Made by a program: the position numbers and the translations under genes. The notes below the pieces were generated by a model. The model did not search any database, was not told the DNA's origin, and saw only the letters and a list, made by a program, of their open reading frames with translations. A stretch of 64,000 nucleotides of DNA from Hondaea fermentalgiana (lineage: Eukaryota > Sar > Bigyra > Thraustochytrida > Thraustochytriidae), in contig NPFB01000026.1 in the NCBI GenBank assembly GCA_014084085.1, positions 105,568 to 169,567 on the forward strand. The letters are read 5' to 3'. Positions 19,264 to 29,055 of the stretch are shown here, one piece after another. Position 1 is the first letter of the stretch, and each line of letters opens with the position of its first letter.

Positions 19264-20043
19264 TTAGAGCTTGCCGGTGAACCGCGGGGCGCGCTTCTCA
19301 ATAAAGGCGAGCGGGCCCTCCTTGAAGTCCGGGGTCTTGGCGAGAAATCGCATTCCCTCGGACGAAGCCTTCCAGGCATCGGCGTCGGAGCCGTAGACAG
19401 TCTGAAGAGCGATCTCACGAGCCTTGCGGACTGCGAGCGGAGCGTTGACCTCGATGCGCTTGGCAAGCTTGAGAGCGGCTTCAACGACCTGGCCAGGCTC
19501 GACGAGCTCGTTAACAAAGCCCAGCGAGTACATGCGCTCCGCGGTGAGCGGGTCTCCAGTGAGAAGCAGTTCCATGGCGATGGCTTGGGGCAGCTTGCGG
19601 GGAAGACGGAACATGCCACCGGCAGCCGGGACGAGGGAGCGCTTGACCTCGGGCACGCCGAATTTGGCCTTGGTAGAGGCGACGACGAGATCGCACGTGA
19701 GCACGAGCTCGCAGCCTCCGGCAAGCGCGAAGCCATCGACGGCTGCAATCATGGGCTTCGTGCGAGGAAAGTGGACGAAGCCGCCAAAGCCGCCCTTGGG
19801 GGTCTCGATGCTTTGGCCGGCGTTGATGGCCTTGAGGTCTGCGCCTGCGCAAAAGACCTTTTCGTGCGATGAGGCGAGGATGCCGATCCAGAGGTCGTTG
19901 TCCTTTTCGAAGTCCTCCATAAGGCTCTCCATGCGCTTGGAGAGGTCTCCGGAGACCGCGTTCATGGCCTTGGGCCTGTTGAGGGTGAAGATGGCCACAT
20001 GCCCGCGGCGCTCAAAGCGAACCAGTTCGTCGTCTCCGGCCAT
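19264..20043 (-). CDS. Enoyl-CoA hydratase/isomerase (crotonase) family protein
   Basis: The protein has 259 aa, normal for a monofunctional crotonase. The oxyanion-hole motif FCAGADLKA is at about 64-72. Both catalytic glutamates of true hydratases are present: E112 in GGCELVLTCD and E132 in FGVPEVKRSLVPAAGG. The latter segment is most like the CaiD/short-chain enoyl-CoA hydratase subgroup. It should hydrate trans-2-enoyl-CoA in beta-oxidation or a related CoA pathway. There is no mitochondrial presequence: the N-terminus is acidic. The C-terminus is FTGKL, which only weakly resembles a peroxisomal SKL signal. It is a single exon with ATG at 20043. Confidence 0.93.
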   Translation of the reverse strand: MAGDDELVRFERRGHVAIFTLNRPKAMNAVSGDLSKRMESLMEDFEKDNDLWIGILASSHEKVFCAGADLKAINAGQSIETPKGGFGGFVHFPRTKPMIAAVDGFALAGGCELVLTCDLVVASTKAKFGVPEVKRSLVPAAGGMFRLPRKLPQAIAMELLLTGDPLTAERMYSLGFVNELVEPGQVVEAALKLAKRIEVNAPLAVRKAREIALQTVYGSDADAWKASSEGMRFLAKTPDFKEGPLAFIEKRAPRFTGKL

Positions 20044-20982
20044 GGTTGCTTGCTGGGTTGCTTGCTGGGTTGCTTGCTGCTTGCTGGGCTGCTTGCTGGG
20101 TTGCTTGCTGGGTTGCTGGATTGCTCGCTGCGCGCGGGTTGCTCTGCTGCGTTGCCGGACTGGCGGGGCTCTCGCTCTCTGCTTGGTTTCTGCTCGACTC
20201 TCTAGGATTGGACTTGCCGCAGTCGGACTTAGACTTCATGAGACACTCACTCACTGTCAGCAGGAAGCAGACAGAGAGAGAGAGCACAGCAGAGAGAGCA
20301 CAGCAGCAGAGCAGAGCTTGACGCTGGCCCGGCATCTGGCAGCCTGTGCGGCACGACACAGGATTGACATGTGAGGACCGAGGATCGAGGATCGAGGAGC
20401 GAAGAGGTCGATCAAAACGATCCCGGGAGGATCGCTCACACTTGTCAGCAGCAGCAGCAGCAGCAGCAGCAGCTGCAGCAGCTGCAGCAGGCAGGTGTCA
20501 CGACGTCGCGCACGAACACGACGAGCAACGCTGCAGTGCAATCGGTGCTCGCCTACCTCCTACGCTGCGTCTATCCAGGGCTGGCTGCGGCGGGCAGACT
20601 CTTCGCATGCTTGCGCAGACTCGCAACGCCAAGACGTTTGCAGCCAGGTGGGACGCTGGGAGCGCTGGCCTGCCTCGCTGGCCTACTACATACAATCTAT
20701 CTACCTAATAGTAATCTGGCCCGCCGTCCTTGCAGGGGGCCGGCCGACAGCGAGCGCGGGGAGAGCGACGAAGAGCTCGCAAGCGTCGTTGCAAGCTGAC
20801 AAGCTACGAGGCTGCCAGCCCCAGGGCGAGAAGGCCGAGCCAGCCAGCCGGCGTAGCTGCCAGGGCGAAGTGGCAGGGCGGGCGGGCGGGCAGGCAGGCG
20901 ACTCGCCGACGTGCCGTTCGTGACCTCTGCTCACTCGCAGGCCGGTCAAAGCGAGCTGGAGAGAGCTCGAGCGAACGAGGGG
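20044..20982. promoter_or_regulatory. Divergent intergenic region, repeat-rich, between enoyl-CoA hydratase and PIG-M
   Basis: This contains a TTGCTTGCTGGG-type array (about 20046-20125) directly upstream of the hydratase ATG, a GAGA/GCAGAGAGAGCACA stretch near 20275-20310 and a CAG array near 20447-20490. A CACTCGCAG acceptor-like site at 20940 suggests a 5' UTR intron for PIG-M. No protein gene is recognised. Confidence 0.45.
20447..20490. repeat. (CAG)n array with CTGCAG interruptions
   Basis: A run of CAG units interrupted by GCTGCAG, in the divergent promoter spacer. Confidence 0.85.
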
Positions 20983-22167
20983 ATGGGCGCGGTCCAAGAA
21001 CGATGGGCCACCGTGGCCACGACAAGGTGGGCGGCCGTCCTGGGCACGGCGCTCGCTCTGCGGCTGGCACTTATCGCGTACGCGGACTGGCATGATGAAC
21101 ACGTCGTCGTCAAATACACTGATGTAGACTACCACGTGTTTACCGATGCTGCCGCAGCCGTTGCCAAGGGCGATTCACCCTTTGCCAGGCGCACATATAG
21201 GTACACGCCGTTGCTTGCATGGGCATTGGTGCCCAATGTCTTGGGCTTCCGTGCATTTGGCAAAGTCCTCTTTGCCTTGTGCGACCTGGGCGTTGGGCAG
21301 ACCCTGGTGCAGATCCTTTGCCGACAAAAGCTGCCCGCGGCGACAGCCAAGGCGTGGGCCTGCTTGTGGCTCTTTCATCCGTACTCGGTGAACATTTCCA
21401 CACGCGGCAACGCGGACGCGGTGGTGTGTTTGCTCGTGCTACGTGCAGGTCTCGGCGCCCTGGAAGATCGCTGGGTGCAAGCCGCACTCTTTTATGGACT
21501 GGCAGTGCACGTGCGAATCTTCCCCATCGTTTTCGCGCCTGCATTTCTGCTCTGCATCGGCTGGCAGCAACCTCGAAAGCTGTTCACGTTTGCTTTTGTC
21601 AGTGGAGGCATCTTTCTGGCTCTTGCTGCATTCTTTTATGCTTTGTACGGCTTCACCTTTGCGTATGAGACTTACTTGTATCATCTCGTGCGCACCGACA
21701 ATCGTCACAACTTCTCGGTCTACTTTTATTCGCTGTACCTCCAATATGGAGCTCCGGCAGGATTTGTAATGGGTCTTGCCGCCTTTTTGCCACAGCTCGT
21801 GGCACAGGGCGCGCTTGTCGCAGCCTTGCACCGTCGGGAGGACCTCATCGCCTGCATGTGTCTGCAGACGATGGCATTTGTGGCATTCAACAAAGTATGC
21901 ACGGCACAGTACTTTACATGGTATACTGCTCTTATCCCCGTGCCATTGTCGACGCTGCGTGCGCAAGGGCGACTCTCCTTGTCCGTCGTCGTTGGTGCGG
22001 CTCTCGTGTGGCTATTTGCGCAGGGCGCCTGGTTGGCCCAGGCATACCTTCTCGAGTTCAAGGCGCGCAATACGTTTTTCCGCATTTGGCTTGCTGGCAT
22101 CGCTTTCTTCGTCGTCAATCTCGGCATCATTGCAGCTTTGGCTCGCGCGCTTGTTCGATCAAAATGA
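20983..22167 (+). CDS. PIGM: GPI mannosyltransferase 1 (PIG-M/GPI14)
   Basis: The protein has 394 aa and is a multi-pass ER membrane protein. The conserved lumenal motif KYTDVDYHVFTD, with the DVD residues 47-49 required in the family, follows the first membrane segment. RTYRYTPLLAW and STRGNADAVVCLLVL are PIG-M signatures, and VHVRIFPIVFAPAF matches the region after the third segment. PIG-M adds the first alpha-1,4-mannose to GlcN-PI from dolichol-phosphate-mannose, with PIG-X as partner in animals. The frame extends upstream to a GTG only; the ATG at 20983 fits the family N-terminus. The gene is divergent from the hydratase and followed by a long AT-rich gene-poor region. Confidence 0.95.
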   Translation: MGAVQERWATVATTRWAAVLGTALALRLALIAYADWHDEHVVVKYTDVDYHVFTDAAAAVAKGDSPFARRTYRYTPLLAWALVPNVLGFRAFGKVLFALCDLGVGQTLVQILCRQKLPAATAKAWACLWLFHPYSVNISTRGNADAVVCLLVLRAGLGALEDRWVQAALFYGLAVHVRIFPIVFAPAFLLCIGWQQPRKLFTFAFVSGGIFLALAAFFYALYGFTFAYETYLYHLVRTDNRHNFSVYFYSLYLQYGAPAGFVMGLAAFLPQLVAQGALVAALHRREDLIACMCLQTMAFVAFNKVCTAQYFTWYTALIPVPLSTLRAQGRLSLSVVVGAALVWLFAQGAWLAQAYLLEFKARNTFFRIWLAGIAFFVVNLGIIAALARALVRSK

Positions 22168-22900
22168 CCATTTTTTTGAACTTTCGCAATTCAGCTTTAG
22201 AGTGACTTTTATTGTAAAATGTAGCCCCATGACCACACTAACATCCATTCAGTTGCACAGTGTTCTAAGCATTCATGAGTGAATTTTATGCTTTTCTTGC
22301 CATTGGCGTTCTGCATTCCTTCTGCCTGGGTCACTTTTGTGAAGATGCGCAATATCGTGTTTCCCTTCGCTCTTTATTTATCTCTCTGAGCAGTGAATTG
22401 GGACAAATAGGGGAACAAAGGAACACGTCGCTCGCTCGCTCACTCACTCGCTCGCTGGCTGGCTGGCTGAAAGCAACACCTTCATTTGCGGTGCTTTCTT
22501 TGCTCGCCAGAAAAAGTGAGGAATGTTGGTGAGATTCTACTTGCTTGCAATGCAACCAATCATCTCTTGTCACGGCCGTTTTCAAAGAAAGCACTCAGTG
22601 AATGCATGCCTCCCTAGATCCAGAACTTCGACAATTGAATCAGTCTTGTCAGTCGCCTACATGGCTTTTTCTCTGCTTTGATTCATTTTCTACGTACCAC
22701 CATTCTGCGATGCCGGCCTGCCTGCCTCTCTCCTCCCGGCAAGACATCGCTTGATCGAGGTTGCAAAAAGATATCTTAGATGCGTGTATCAATAGCATCC
22801 ACACGACACACACAGAGTAGGTAAGTCGATTCTTTCGCAACACTAGCCCCCAGCCCACCCATCAGAAGCGGGGCTGTCGTTCAATCGACAAAGCAAGGAG
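22168..22900. other. Intergenic region downstream of PIG-M, nothing recognised
   Basis: The 3' flank of PIG-M, with a CTCG/CTCA/CTGG tetramer cluster near 22428-22470. No gene or RNA is recognised. Base composition drops towards the AT-rich island that follows. Confidence 0.5.
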
Positions 22901-24903
22901 GATAGAGACTCTTTACAGCTAGCCTAGGCTAGATAGACCTACACATTGTTTTTGGAAACGTCGATAGCAGTTCACTCCACGAGACTTCTTAATTACTTCT
23001 TAGCTGAATACATCGAGCGAAAGAAAACCGGAGATATTTCACTGAAATCGTTCTGGTGCATCCCTGTCGTTAGAGTCGCCTTGGCGCATATTTCACTCGA
23101 TTAATCGATGCATAGGTATTCTAGCATTCTAATTGCGCCTAAATCTAAGTCACATGATGTAAATCTACTCATCTCACTCATCAATGACTTCGCCAGAAGT
23201 AAAAATATGCATCAAAGTCTCATTATTCTTATGATAGTATACTCTATTTTTATAATAAAATATATATTAAAAAATAATTACTTTTTTGTATTGATCAAAA
23301 TAAATCAATAAACATACCATAATAGGTTTTTGTACCAAATTATAAATCATATTTTTGTTTATATTGAGCATAATTTTATTTATTGACTTTATTCATACCT
23401 TTGAAGAATAAATTTTGGTCATATTTTAAATTTTCTTTTGCAAAAATGAAGACAACTCTCATGACTATTTAGAGAATTACGCCTTCAAAATTGATGTTGG
23501 AAAGATGTTTGTAGTATGAAAAGCTAAAATTTGGTGTCCTAAATATAGAGGGGGAGTTCTATTCAAATCTGACATCTATTTGACCGCTGATAAGCTTTTG
23601 GCGCGTGTGAGACTGCTGCACGGGCGCTGCACGGGCGCTCCACGCGAAGTCGTCTCAGAATCTGAATTTGACAGCTTGGAGTCTAAAAAATCAATGAACT
23701 TAACGATTCTGCAGCGCTTTTGAGTAGAGTCTCGAACAAGGCTGGTCTGCTTTTAATTTGAGGTATTTGAGACCGAAAACCGCCTGGCGAAGTTTTGCAT
23801 CAATTTCGATCGATTGCCTTTGATGATCTGGAGAAGAAGTCGACTGCAGGCACTTGTGCGTTTAAGAGAGCGTTTGTATATTGATGGGACACCTTGCTTT
23901 CTCGCTAGACCTCATTCTTGATGCTATTCGACGTCTTTGGACTACTTTAAAGCTCGTTGGTAATGAATAATGAATGCATCGTTCCTTGCGACGAGGAGCG
24001 AAAGGAAGCAAGCAAGCATTACTCTTCTGGGAAACGTAGGGATCGTAAGCAAACAGCAGCGCCAGACAAGTCGTGAGATCAATTTGGCAGTCATGGGTAG
24101 TCTCTTGTAGGCCCGGCGCGCCAACATCGTTTCAATCCAGAGAGCCACGGCTGGCTCATGCGACAATAAGGAAATTCGAAGAGCGCTCGCTGCGTGAAGT
24201 AGGCTTAGTATGGCCGAGAGATTGATGGTAATCGAGTTCTTCCCTTCATCTTCTGGACGAAGCTTTTCAAAAGGTGGCGAGAACATCGAACTCCATCAGC
24301 AAATCAGCTTTTGTCGTACCAGACCCGGAATTGCCCTTGCGATCCTAATGTGTACGTAGTCCTTTCAATGAGCAATCCATTTGCCCTTCGCAATTTGAAA
24401 ACACAATCAAACCGATGAAGTTCTTCATGGATCAGCCTATCGGTGCGTCATGCTTAGATGCGATTGTATTTCCAAGCAGATGTTCTCTGCAAGCTCGTGC
24501 TTTCATCAGAACAGCCGGGAGGATGGTGGTGCGATTGACAGTCCTCTATCCACAAAATCATCGTAACAGCGTCTCATGCAAAGTTTCACGACAAACGTTA
24601 CGTATCATGTTGCTACGAACAGCAAGATTCCCGCATGATTGGCTTCAATAATGGAAGGAAATGATCTTGTTTGTGGTGCTCTCAACAAAAATGGGATTTT
24701 TCTTTCTTCCATCCGAAAAAGATCTCTCGAACCATGTTCTTCAAGAATGCATACACCTTCAACTAGCGCACATGTGAGAATGGAGAGAAAAAGTCGAATG
24801 TTTGAGCAAGAAGAGAGTGTGTCCGTCTGTCTACAGTAATTCTTTGTACTTCAAAGTTAAATGCTTCCTATCTTGTCAATCACTGCTCTCTTCGTCAGCG
24901 TTT
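22900..24903. other. AT-rich gene-poor island (core 23221-23460)
   Basis: This 2-kb stretch lacks any credible conserved gene and differs sharply in composition from the rest of the window. In 23221-23460 I count 43 G or C in 240 nt, about 18%. Open frames are short and Ile/Lys/Asn-rich as expected from composition. The minus strand at 23942-24286 carries a degenerate relative of the reading frame at 47690-47920 (see that entry). It could be a relic transposon, an organelle-derived insertion or a chromosomal element such as a centromere or origin; the sequence alone does not decide. Confidence 0.6.
23942..24286 (-). pseudogene. Degenerate member of a dispersed repeat-associated ORF family
   Basis: A 114-codon open frame whose central part matches 47780-47880 (+ strand) at both DNA and protein level. 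The shared pattern is LAR-x2-Y-x-RLPM-x-AK-L-x-S-x-L-x-WR-x-CL, and the shared DNA core is AGACTACCCATG. I do not recognise the family. Both copies lie in AT-richer gene-free sequence, and the second is joined to a dispersed repeat. It is more likely a relic of a mobile or multi-copy element than a functional gene. Confidence 0.4.
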
Positions 24904-25848
24904 TCACACATCGGCTTCATCATCTGCATACTCATCATCTGCTCCGAATGCAGGCATGGAAGGAAATCCAGGAAAAGTGGTTTCGCCAAGGTCGCGAGTG
25001 AAACCGAGAAAGAAGATTGTCAAGAATTGCAGCGCTGCGCAAGCCACGAGAAAGTAGAGACGGCGCTTGTGGCCTGTGTCCTCGTACGCTGGGGCAGGAA
25101 CGGCTTGCTCCATGGTCCGGTACACAAAAAATGCCATGCAAAGACAGAGGTAGAACATGACGACGTTGTAGACAGTACGTCCCAGGGAAATGCCGATAAA
25201 GAGGTTGAGTGCCACGAGGACGTATTTGTACCCGGCAAAGGCGACCATATCAAGCAGTGCAGGCTTGACATCAGCGCCCCCTGGGAGCGAGTAAAGGCTT
25301 CCTTTCATGGCCCCAATCTCTACCATGAGCACTAGTGTGCACGTACTAAAGGTGTTTTGGAGCACGTCCGGATTGAAGGACTTGGTGGTGCCCTTGAGCA
25401 GGCCAATAAAGAGAATGTAGGTAATGGAGGCCATTGTCGGGAGGTAGAGGTCTGGTGCGTTGACGTCGCCGATGGGGGGCGCGAAATCAATCGTGCGTGG
25501 CGCAGAAGGATCGTTGTTCATGGATTCGTCGTTGAAGCGAATGCGGGCCCACTGGCGGTGACGCCAGGGAAAGATGAGCAGACCGAGTTTGCGAATGACG
25601 TAACGATTGTCTACGTGGAAGTAATACCGTAGCGAGTTCCAAAAGGAGCTCGCGCCGGGCATGTACTTGTTTGTGAGCTGGGCCTGCATCTGCAGAAAGT
25701 TCTCTTTGGCGACGGACTGCAGCATTGGGTTTTCGGCAAGGTTGGCCATGTTCTGAAAGCCAGCCATGTTTGGCATGCCCGATTGCTGCTGCTGGCCATA
25801 GCCTCCGGCGTCGCCGCCGTGGCTGCTGCCTGGAGGAGGTGGGTACAT
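24904..25848 (-). CDS. YIF1: YIF1 family ER-Golgi transport protein
   Basis: The coding sequence from the ATG at 25848 gives 314 aa. The N-terminal 40 residues are Pro/Gly/Gln-rich and cytosolic. The YIF1 core follows: SSFWNSLRYYFHVDNRYVIRKLGLLIFPW, then DVNAPDLYLPTMASITYILF and five membrane segments to about residue 290. YIF1 binds YIP1 and Rab GTPases on COPII vesicles and early Golgi. On the coding strand an intron (25999-25933; GTAAGA...TTTACAG, 67 nt) lies upstream. The frame is open from the acceptor through 26 codons to the ATG, but no ATG exists in the first exon's frame, so I place this intron in the 5' UTR. A poly-Gln stretch directly upstream of the ATG is therefore probably untranslated. 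Confidence 0.93.
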   Translation of the reverse strand: MYPPPPGSSHGGDAGGYGQQQQSGMPNMAGFQNMANLAENPMLQSVAKENFLQMQAQLTNKYMPGASSFWNSLRYYFHVDNRYVIRKLGLLIFPWRHRQWARIRFNDESMNNDPSAPRTIDFAPPIGDVNAPDLYLPTMASITYILFIGLLKGTTKSFNPDVLQNTFSTCTLVLMVEIGAMKGSLYSLPGGADVKPALLDMVAFAGYKYVLVALNLFIGISLGRTVYNVVMFYLCLCMAFFVYRTMEQAVPAPAYEDTGHKRRLYFLVACAALQFLTIFFLGFTRDLGETTFPGFPSMPAFGADDEYADDEADV

Positions 25849-26652
25849 GATGCTTCTCCTCTCCTCCTGCTGTTGCTGCTGCTGTTGCTGCAGGTGGTCG
25901 TTCGTGTTGTCTGGCTCCTTCACGCCCGCACGCTGTAAAGGGGCGGAGGAGAAGTGACTTGCACGCTGCGGTGCGGTGCGGCGCGACGCTGTGTCTTACT
26001 TGCTGCGCGTCGTTGGGTCCGGCGCGCGGGGCGGGCAGGCGAGCAAGCACAGCCTGGCAGCACCGGCGGGATGTGAGCGACACTCACCACTGTCAAGCCA
26101 AGTCAGTCAGTCAGTCAGTCAGTCAGTTGTCGTAGCCAGCCCGAGCGCCGTCGTCGCTTCGTTCTTGGCGTACAACGCTGCGTCGCGGCGGCGCAGCTCT
26201 CTCGAGCAGCTTGCTCGAGTTGTTCTTTCTCTGCTGTCTCCCGGCTGATGATGCGCGTCGCGCGGCACAGCTAGCTCGACAACAACTCGAGGCACCCAAA
26301 ACGGTGCGCATTCTGGAGCCTCCAAAAAGGGTTGCCCTCGTTCCACAGGTTCGTACCCAGATCGATCGACAACTTCTGAGCGCCTGTCTCTCAGGCTGCC
26401 TGCTTGCTTGCCTGCCGGGCAGCCAGGGCGTGGCGCGCGGCGGACGGACGGACGGACCGGTCACTGCCGGTGCGAGATGGGCTAGGCCTAAGAGCGAGGC
26501 GACGGGGCATGCCGGGCATCAGCAGCGATGGCATGCATGCATACTCTGCTCTGCTCTGCTGTGCTCGGCCAGCCGGGCGGGCTGCTATCCTAACTAGCCT
26601 ACAGAGAAGGTGAGCTAGCCACGCTCGCTACGCCAGTCCGCCCGACCCAGAC

Positions 26653-26690
26653 GGCTTGGCTTGGCTTGGCTTGGCTTGGCTTGGCTCGGC
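26653..26690. repeat. (GGCTT)n pentanucleotide array
   Basis: About seven GGCTT units, the last with a C substitution. Confidence 0.9.
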
Positions 26691-26792
26691 TGGCTTGCTT
26701 GCCTGCCTGCTTGCTTGCCTGCCTGCTTGCTTGCCGGGGCGCGAGGGAGGGGTCGAGGGAGGCGCGCAGCGGAGAGCGCGCTTGCTCGGCCC

Positions 26793-26836
26793 GCGCTGCG
26801 CTGCGCTGCGCTGCGCTGCGCTGCGCTGCGCTGCGC
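26793..26836. repeat. (GCGCT)n pentanucleotide array
   Basis: Nearly nine perfect GCGCT units. Confidence 0.95.
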
Positions 26837-27350
26837 ATGCATCTAGCCCAGCTGCTGGTCCTCAAGTTCCTCCCTCGCCTCTCTCTCTCTGCCTAGCCTA
26901 GGTAGGCGACCGCACTCTTGTGACTGACGACAGCAGACCTGGAACTGCTAGACAGAGAGCAGCAGAGCAAGCAGAGTACGTCCAGGCGACCTCGCGCGCG
27001 GCAGCCGCAAGGGAGACCGCGAGGCGGGAAGGGGAGGCGCGCTGTCGGGACGAAGGAAGGAGCAGGGACACCCGTCGGCCGCCTGTTTGGGCCGAGGCGC
27101 TCGTGATGAGAGAGACCAAGTCCAATCGAAGGGTCGGGACGACCTGGTCTTGGCGGTATCGAATCAACGCCGCTGTGCTCTTGTCCGTCAGATGACCGGC
27201 AGGATGCATGACAACGCGAGATGTGCCGCGGCGCACGCGCGCTTTCTCTCTCTCTCTCTCTCTGTGCGTCCCACCCGAGTAAGGCTTGACGACTGACGGA
27301 CGCAATTCGATCTCGCAGGATTCGTTGAAAGAAAAAAACAAGGAAAGACC

Positions 27351-27824
27351 ATGAGCGGTCGCGCCGTTTGCGTGCTTCGGAGCGGAGATGGCGTCGAGGG
27401 CACCGTCGAGTTCTCGAGCTCCGGGAGCGCGACCCGTGTGACTGGCACGATCAGCGGACTCAAGCCTGGCAATCACGGGTTCCACATCCATATGTGGGGC
27501 GACCTTTCGAACGGATGCGCCTCCACGGGCGGGCACTTCAACCCGCATGGAAAGACTCACGGCGGGCCGACGTCCGAGGTGCGTCACGCTGGTGACCTGG
27601 GCAACATCGTTGCTGACGAGAGCGGCAAGGCTGTGGTGGACATTACAGACAAGCAAATCCCGCTTGAAGGCCCGCAGTCCATTATTGGCCGTGCCGTGGT
27701 CGTCCATGCTGGCGAGGATGACCTCGGCCAGGGCAACAACGACGAGTCCCTCAAGACAGGCAACGCTGGTGGCCGTGTCGCATGTGGCGTTGTCGCCATG
27801 GCGCCGCAGCCAGCGTCCATGTAA
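27351..27824 (+). CDS. SOD1: Cytosolic Cu/Zn superoxide dismutase
   Basis: The protein has 157 aa with no signal peptide. It has all metal ligands: H45 and H47 ([10 protein letters not shown]), bridging H62 (GGHFNP), H70, H79 and D82 for zinc, and H119 ([11 protein letters not shown]) for copper. The structural disulfide pair is C56 and C145 (RVACGVV), and the electrostatic-channel arginine is R142. It disproportionates superoxide to hydrogen peroxide and oxygen. MWGD replaces the more common FGD after the copper-binding histidines. The ATG is the first in frame. A short 5' UTR intron is likely (27279-27318). Confidence 0.97.
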   Translation: MSGRAVCVLRSGDGVEGTVEFSSSGSATRVTGTISGLKPGNHGFHIHMWGDLSNGCASTGGHFNPHGKTHGGPTSEVRHAGDLGNIVADESGKAVVDITDKQIPLEGPQSIIGRAVVVHAGEDDLGQGNNDESLKTGNAGGRVACGVVAMAPQPASM

Positions 27825-28263
27825 ACGCTGCGATGCAGTATCATTCTTATAGGTTTGAGGTGTTTGCACATTCGCATGCGAGGGGAAGGACGCGATGCGC
27901 AAATGCTTCAAAACCCGGCTTTTTGTAAAAGCAAGAAAACATCATTTTCACCCTCAGCAATTCATGATGGCAGTAGGTGGTAGTATACAGGAAAGCCGGC
28001 ACATTCGGTTTGAAAATTCTGGGACGTCCCTTGATTTCTTTTATTATTTCCTCCAAACTTGTGTTCTTACGATGCAAGAAGAAAACAATTTGCGGCTGTT
28101 CTGCTTGCCGGAAAGGACGTGAAGAAGGTTAGGAAGAGGGGAAAGGTAATGGAAAGCGAAAAGAGAAGAATCGTGATGATGCGTAAATGTCTCCTCTCCA
28201 ACTTGAAGTGGGCGTAAAGAAGAATCGGGGAAAAAAAAAGAAGGAAAACTGGAAAAAAAAACT
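27825..28263. other. Intergenic region between SOD and tRNA-His, nothing recognised
   Basis: The 3' flank of SOD. It is AT-richer towards the right and includes the T-run terminator of the tRNA-His gene on the minus strand, seen as A9 at 28253-28261. No other feature is recognised. Confidence 0.5.
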
Positions 28264-28334
28264 TGCCTCCGGGCGGAATCGAACCACCGTCGTCACGGCC
28301 ACAACGTGACGTTCTACCATTGAACTACGGAAGC
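28264..28334 (-). tRNA. tRNA-His (GUG), copy nearer the terminator
   Basis: The minus strand folds as a cloverleaf: acceptor GCTTCCG/CGGAGGC, anticodon stem TCACG/CGTGA with loop TTGTGGC (anticodon GTG), T-arm GGTGG-TTCGATT-CCGCC, discriminator A73. There is no intron. A T9 run follows the 3' end on the coding strand, a good RNA polymerase III terminator. Confidence 0.95.
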
Positions 28335-28367
28335 GAAAGCTTGAGGGAAAGAAAGAATGAGTCAACC

Positions 28368-28438
28368 TGCCTCCGGGCGGAATCGAACCACCGTCGTCAC
28401 GGCCACAACGTGACGTTCTACCATTGAACTACGGAAGC
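28368..28438 (-). tRNA. tRNA-His (GUG), upstream tandem copy
   Basis: Identical in sequence to the other copy 33 bp away, same strand. The spacer between the two has no run of four or more T on the coding strand, so this copy lacks its own clear polymerase III terminator. The pair may be read as one dimeric precursor. Confidence 0.95.
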
Positions 28439-29055
28439 GGGGGAAATCGACTCATTCCTTGCTGAGCCAAGTCTGGGTCGCAGTCATTTATAAAGTAATA
28501 TAGAAGGATTTAGCTGTCTTGTCTTGTTGCTCTGACTTCAAACTGGATATCGAAGCTGCGCTGCGCTGTGTCTGTGCTGCAAAGTGTTCTCAGCTCTTCA
28601 AAGTAGAATGCCTTTTCTTTCGCATGATATTACTGCGAAAATAAATGGAAACATGGCTGGATTGGCAATGAGTCCGTATTGCTTCGAGTGGTCGATTGCT
28701 CGGGGGGTTATTTCTTGAGGTATCGAATCGGCCACCTCGAAAGCTAACGCAGAGCTTTGTGCAAAGTATGATTCGCGCTGCTTTCCTGTCCGTAATAGCA
28801 GAAGTGGTAACATCGAGACGTGCTCACTTTGTCAACAATCCCTCTCGCCATTCTCAAGTACAAGCGTGCATGTATCGATAATTCGTGTATCAGAGGGTGC
28901 GCGTCGTTCTCTGCAAACCCGGTTTCATCGTTAACAACGTGGCAAGTGGCATGGACTGCCGAGATGCCCCCCCCCCTCCTTTTTCCGATCCCGAGACCCA
29001 TTTTTTGTAAAAAGAAAATAAAGCAAGGCAACGACATCCAAGAATGTCTAAGATT
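28439..29055. other. Intergenic region between tRNA-His pair and dispersed repeat, nothing recognised
   Basis: A gene-free stretch with a poly-C run at 28967-28976. No coding or RNA feature is recognised apart from the upstream flank of the tRNA genes. Confidence 0.5.

Larger units (their letters stand above)
25849..27350. promoter_or_regulatory. Divergent intergenic region between YIF1 and SOD, dense in microsatellites
   Basis: A 1.5-kb head-to-head spacer. It contains (AGTC)n at 26101-26127, (GGCTT)n at 26653-26690, alternating TGCC/TTGC tetramers at 26696-26735, (GCGCT)n at 26793-26836 and a CT run at 27243-27263. A 40-nt GT-AG intron (27279-27318, GTAAGG...TCGCAG) probably lies in the SOD leader. 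No protein gene is recognised. Confidence 0.5.

Noticed and set aside
23108..23311. Ile/Lys/Asn-rich frame in the AT-rich island as a mitochondrial gene copy.
   Set aside because: The translation matches no mitochondrial protein I know and is what random AT-rich sequence yields.
24639..24839. Short plus-strand frames downstream of YIF1.
   Set aside because: No conserved character; they lie in the AT-rich gene-poor stretch and are consistent with chance.
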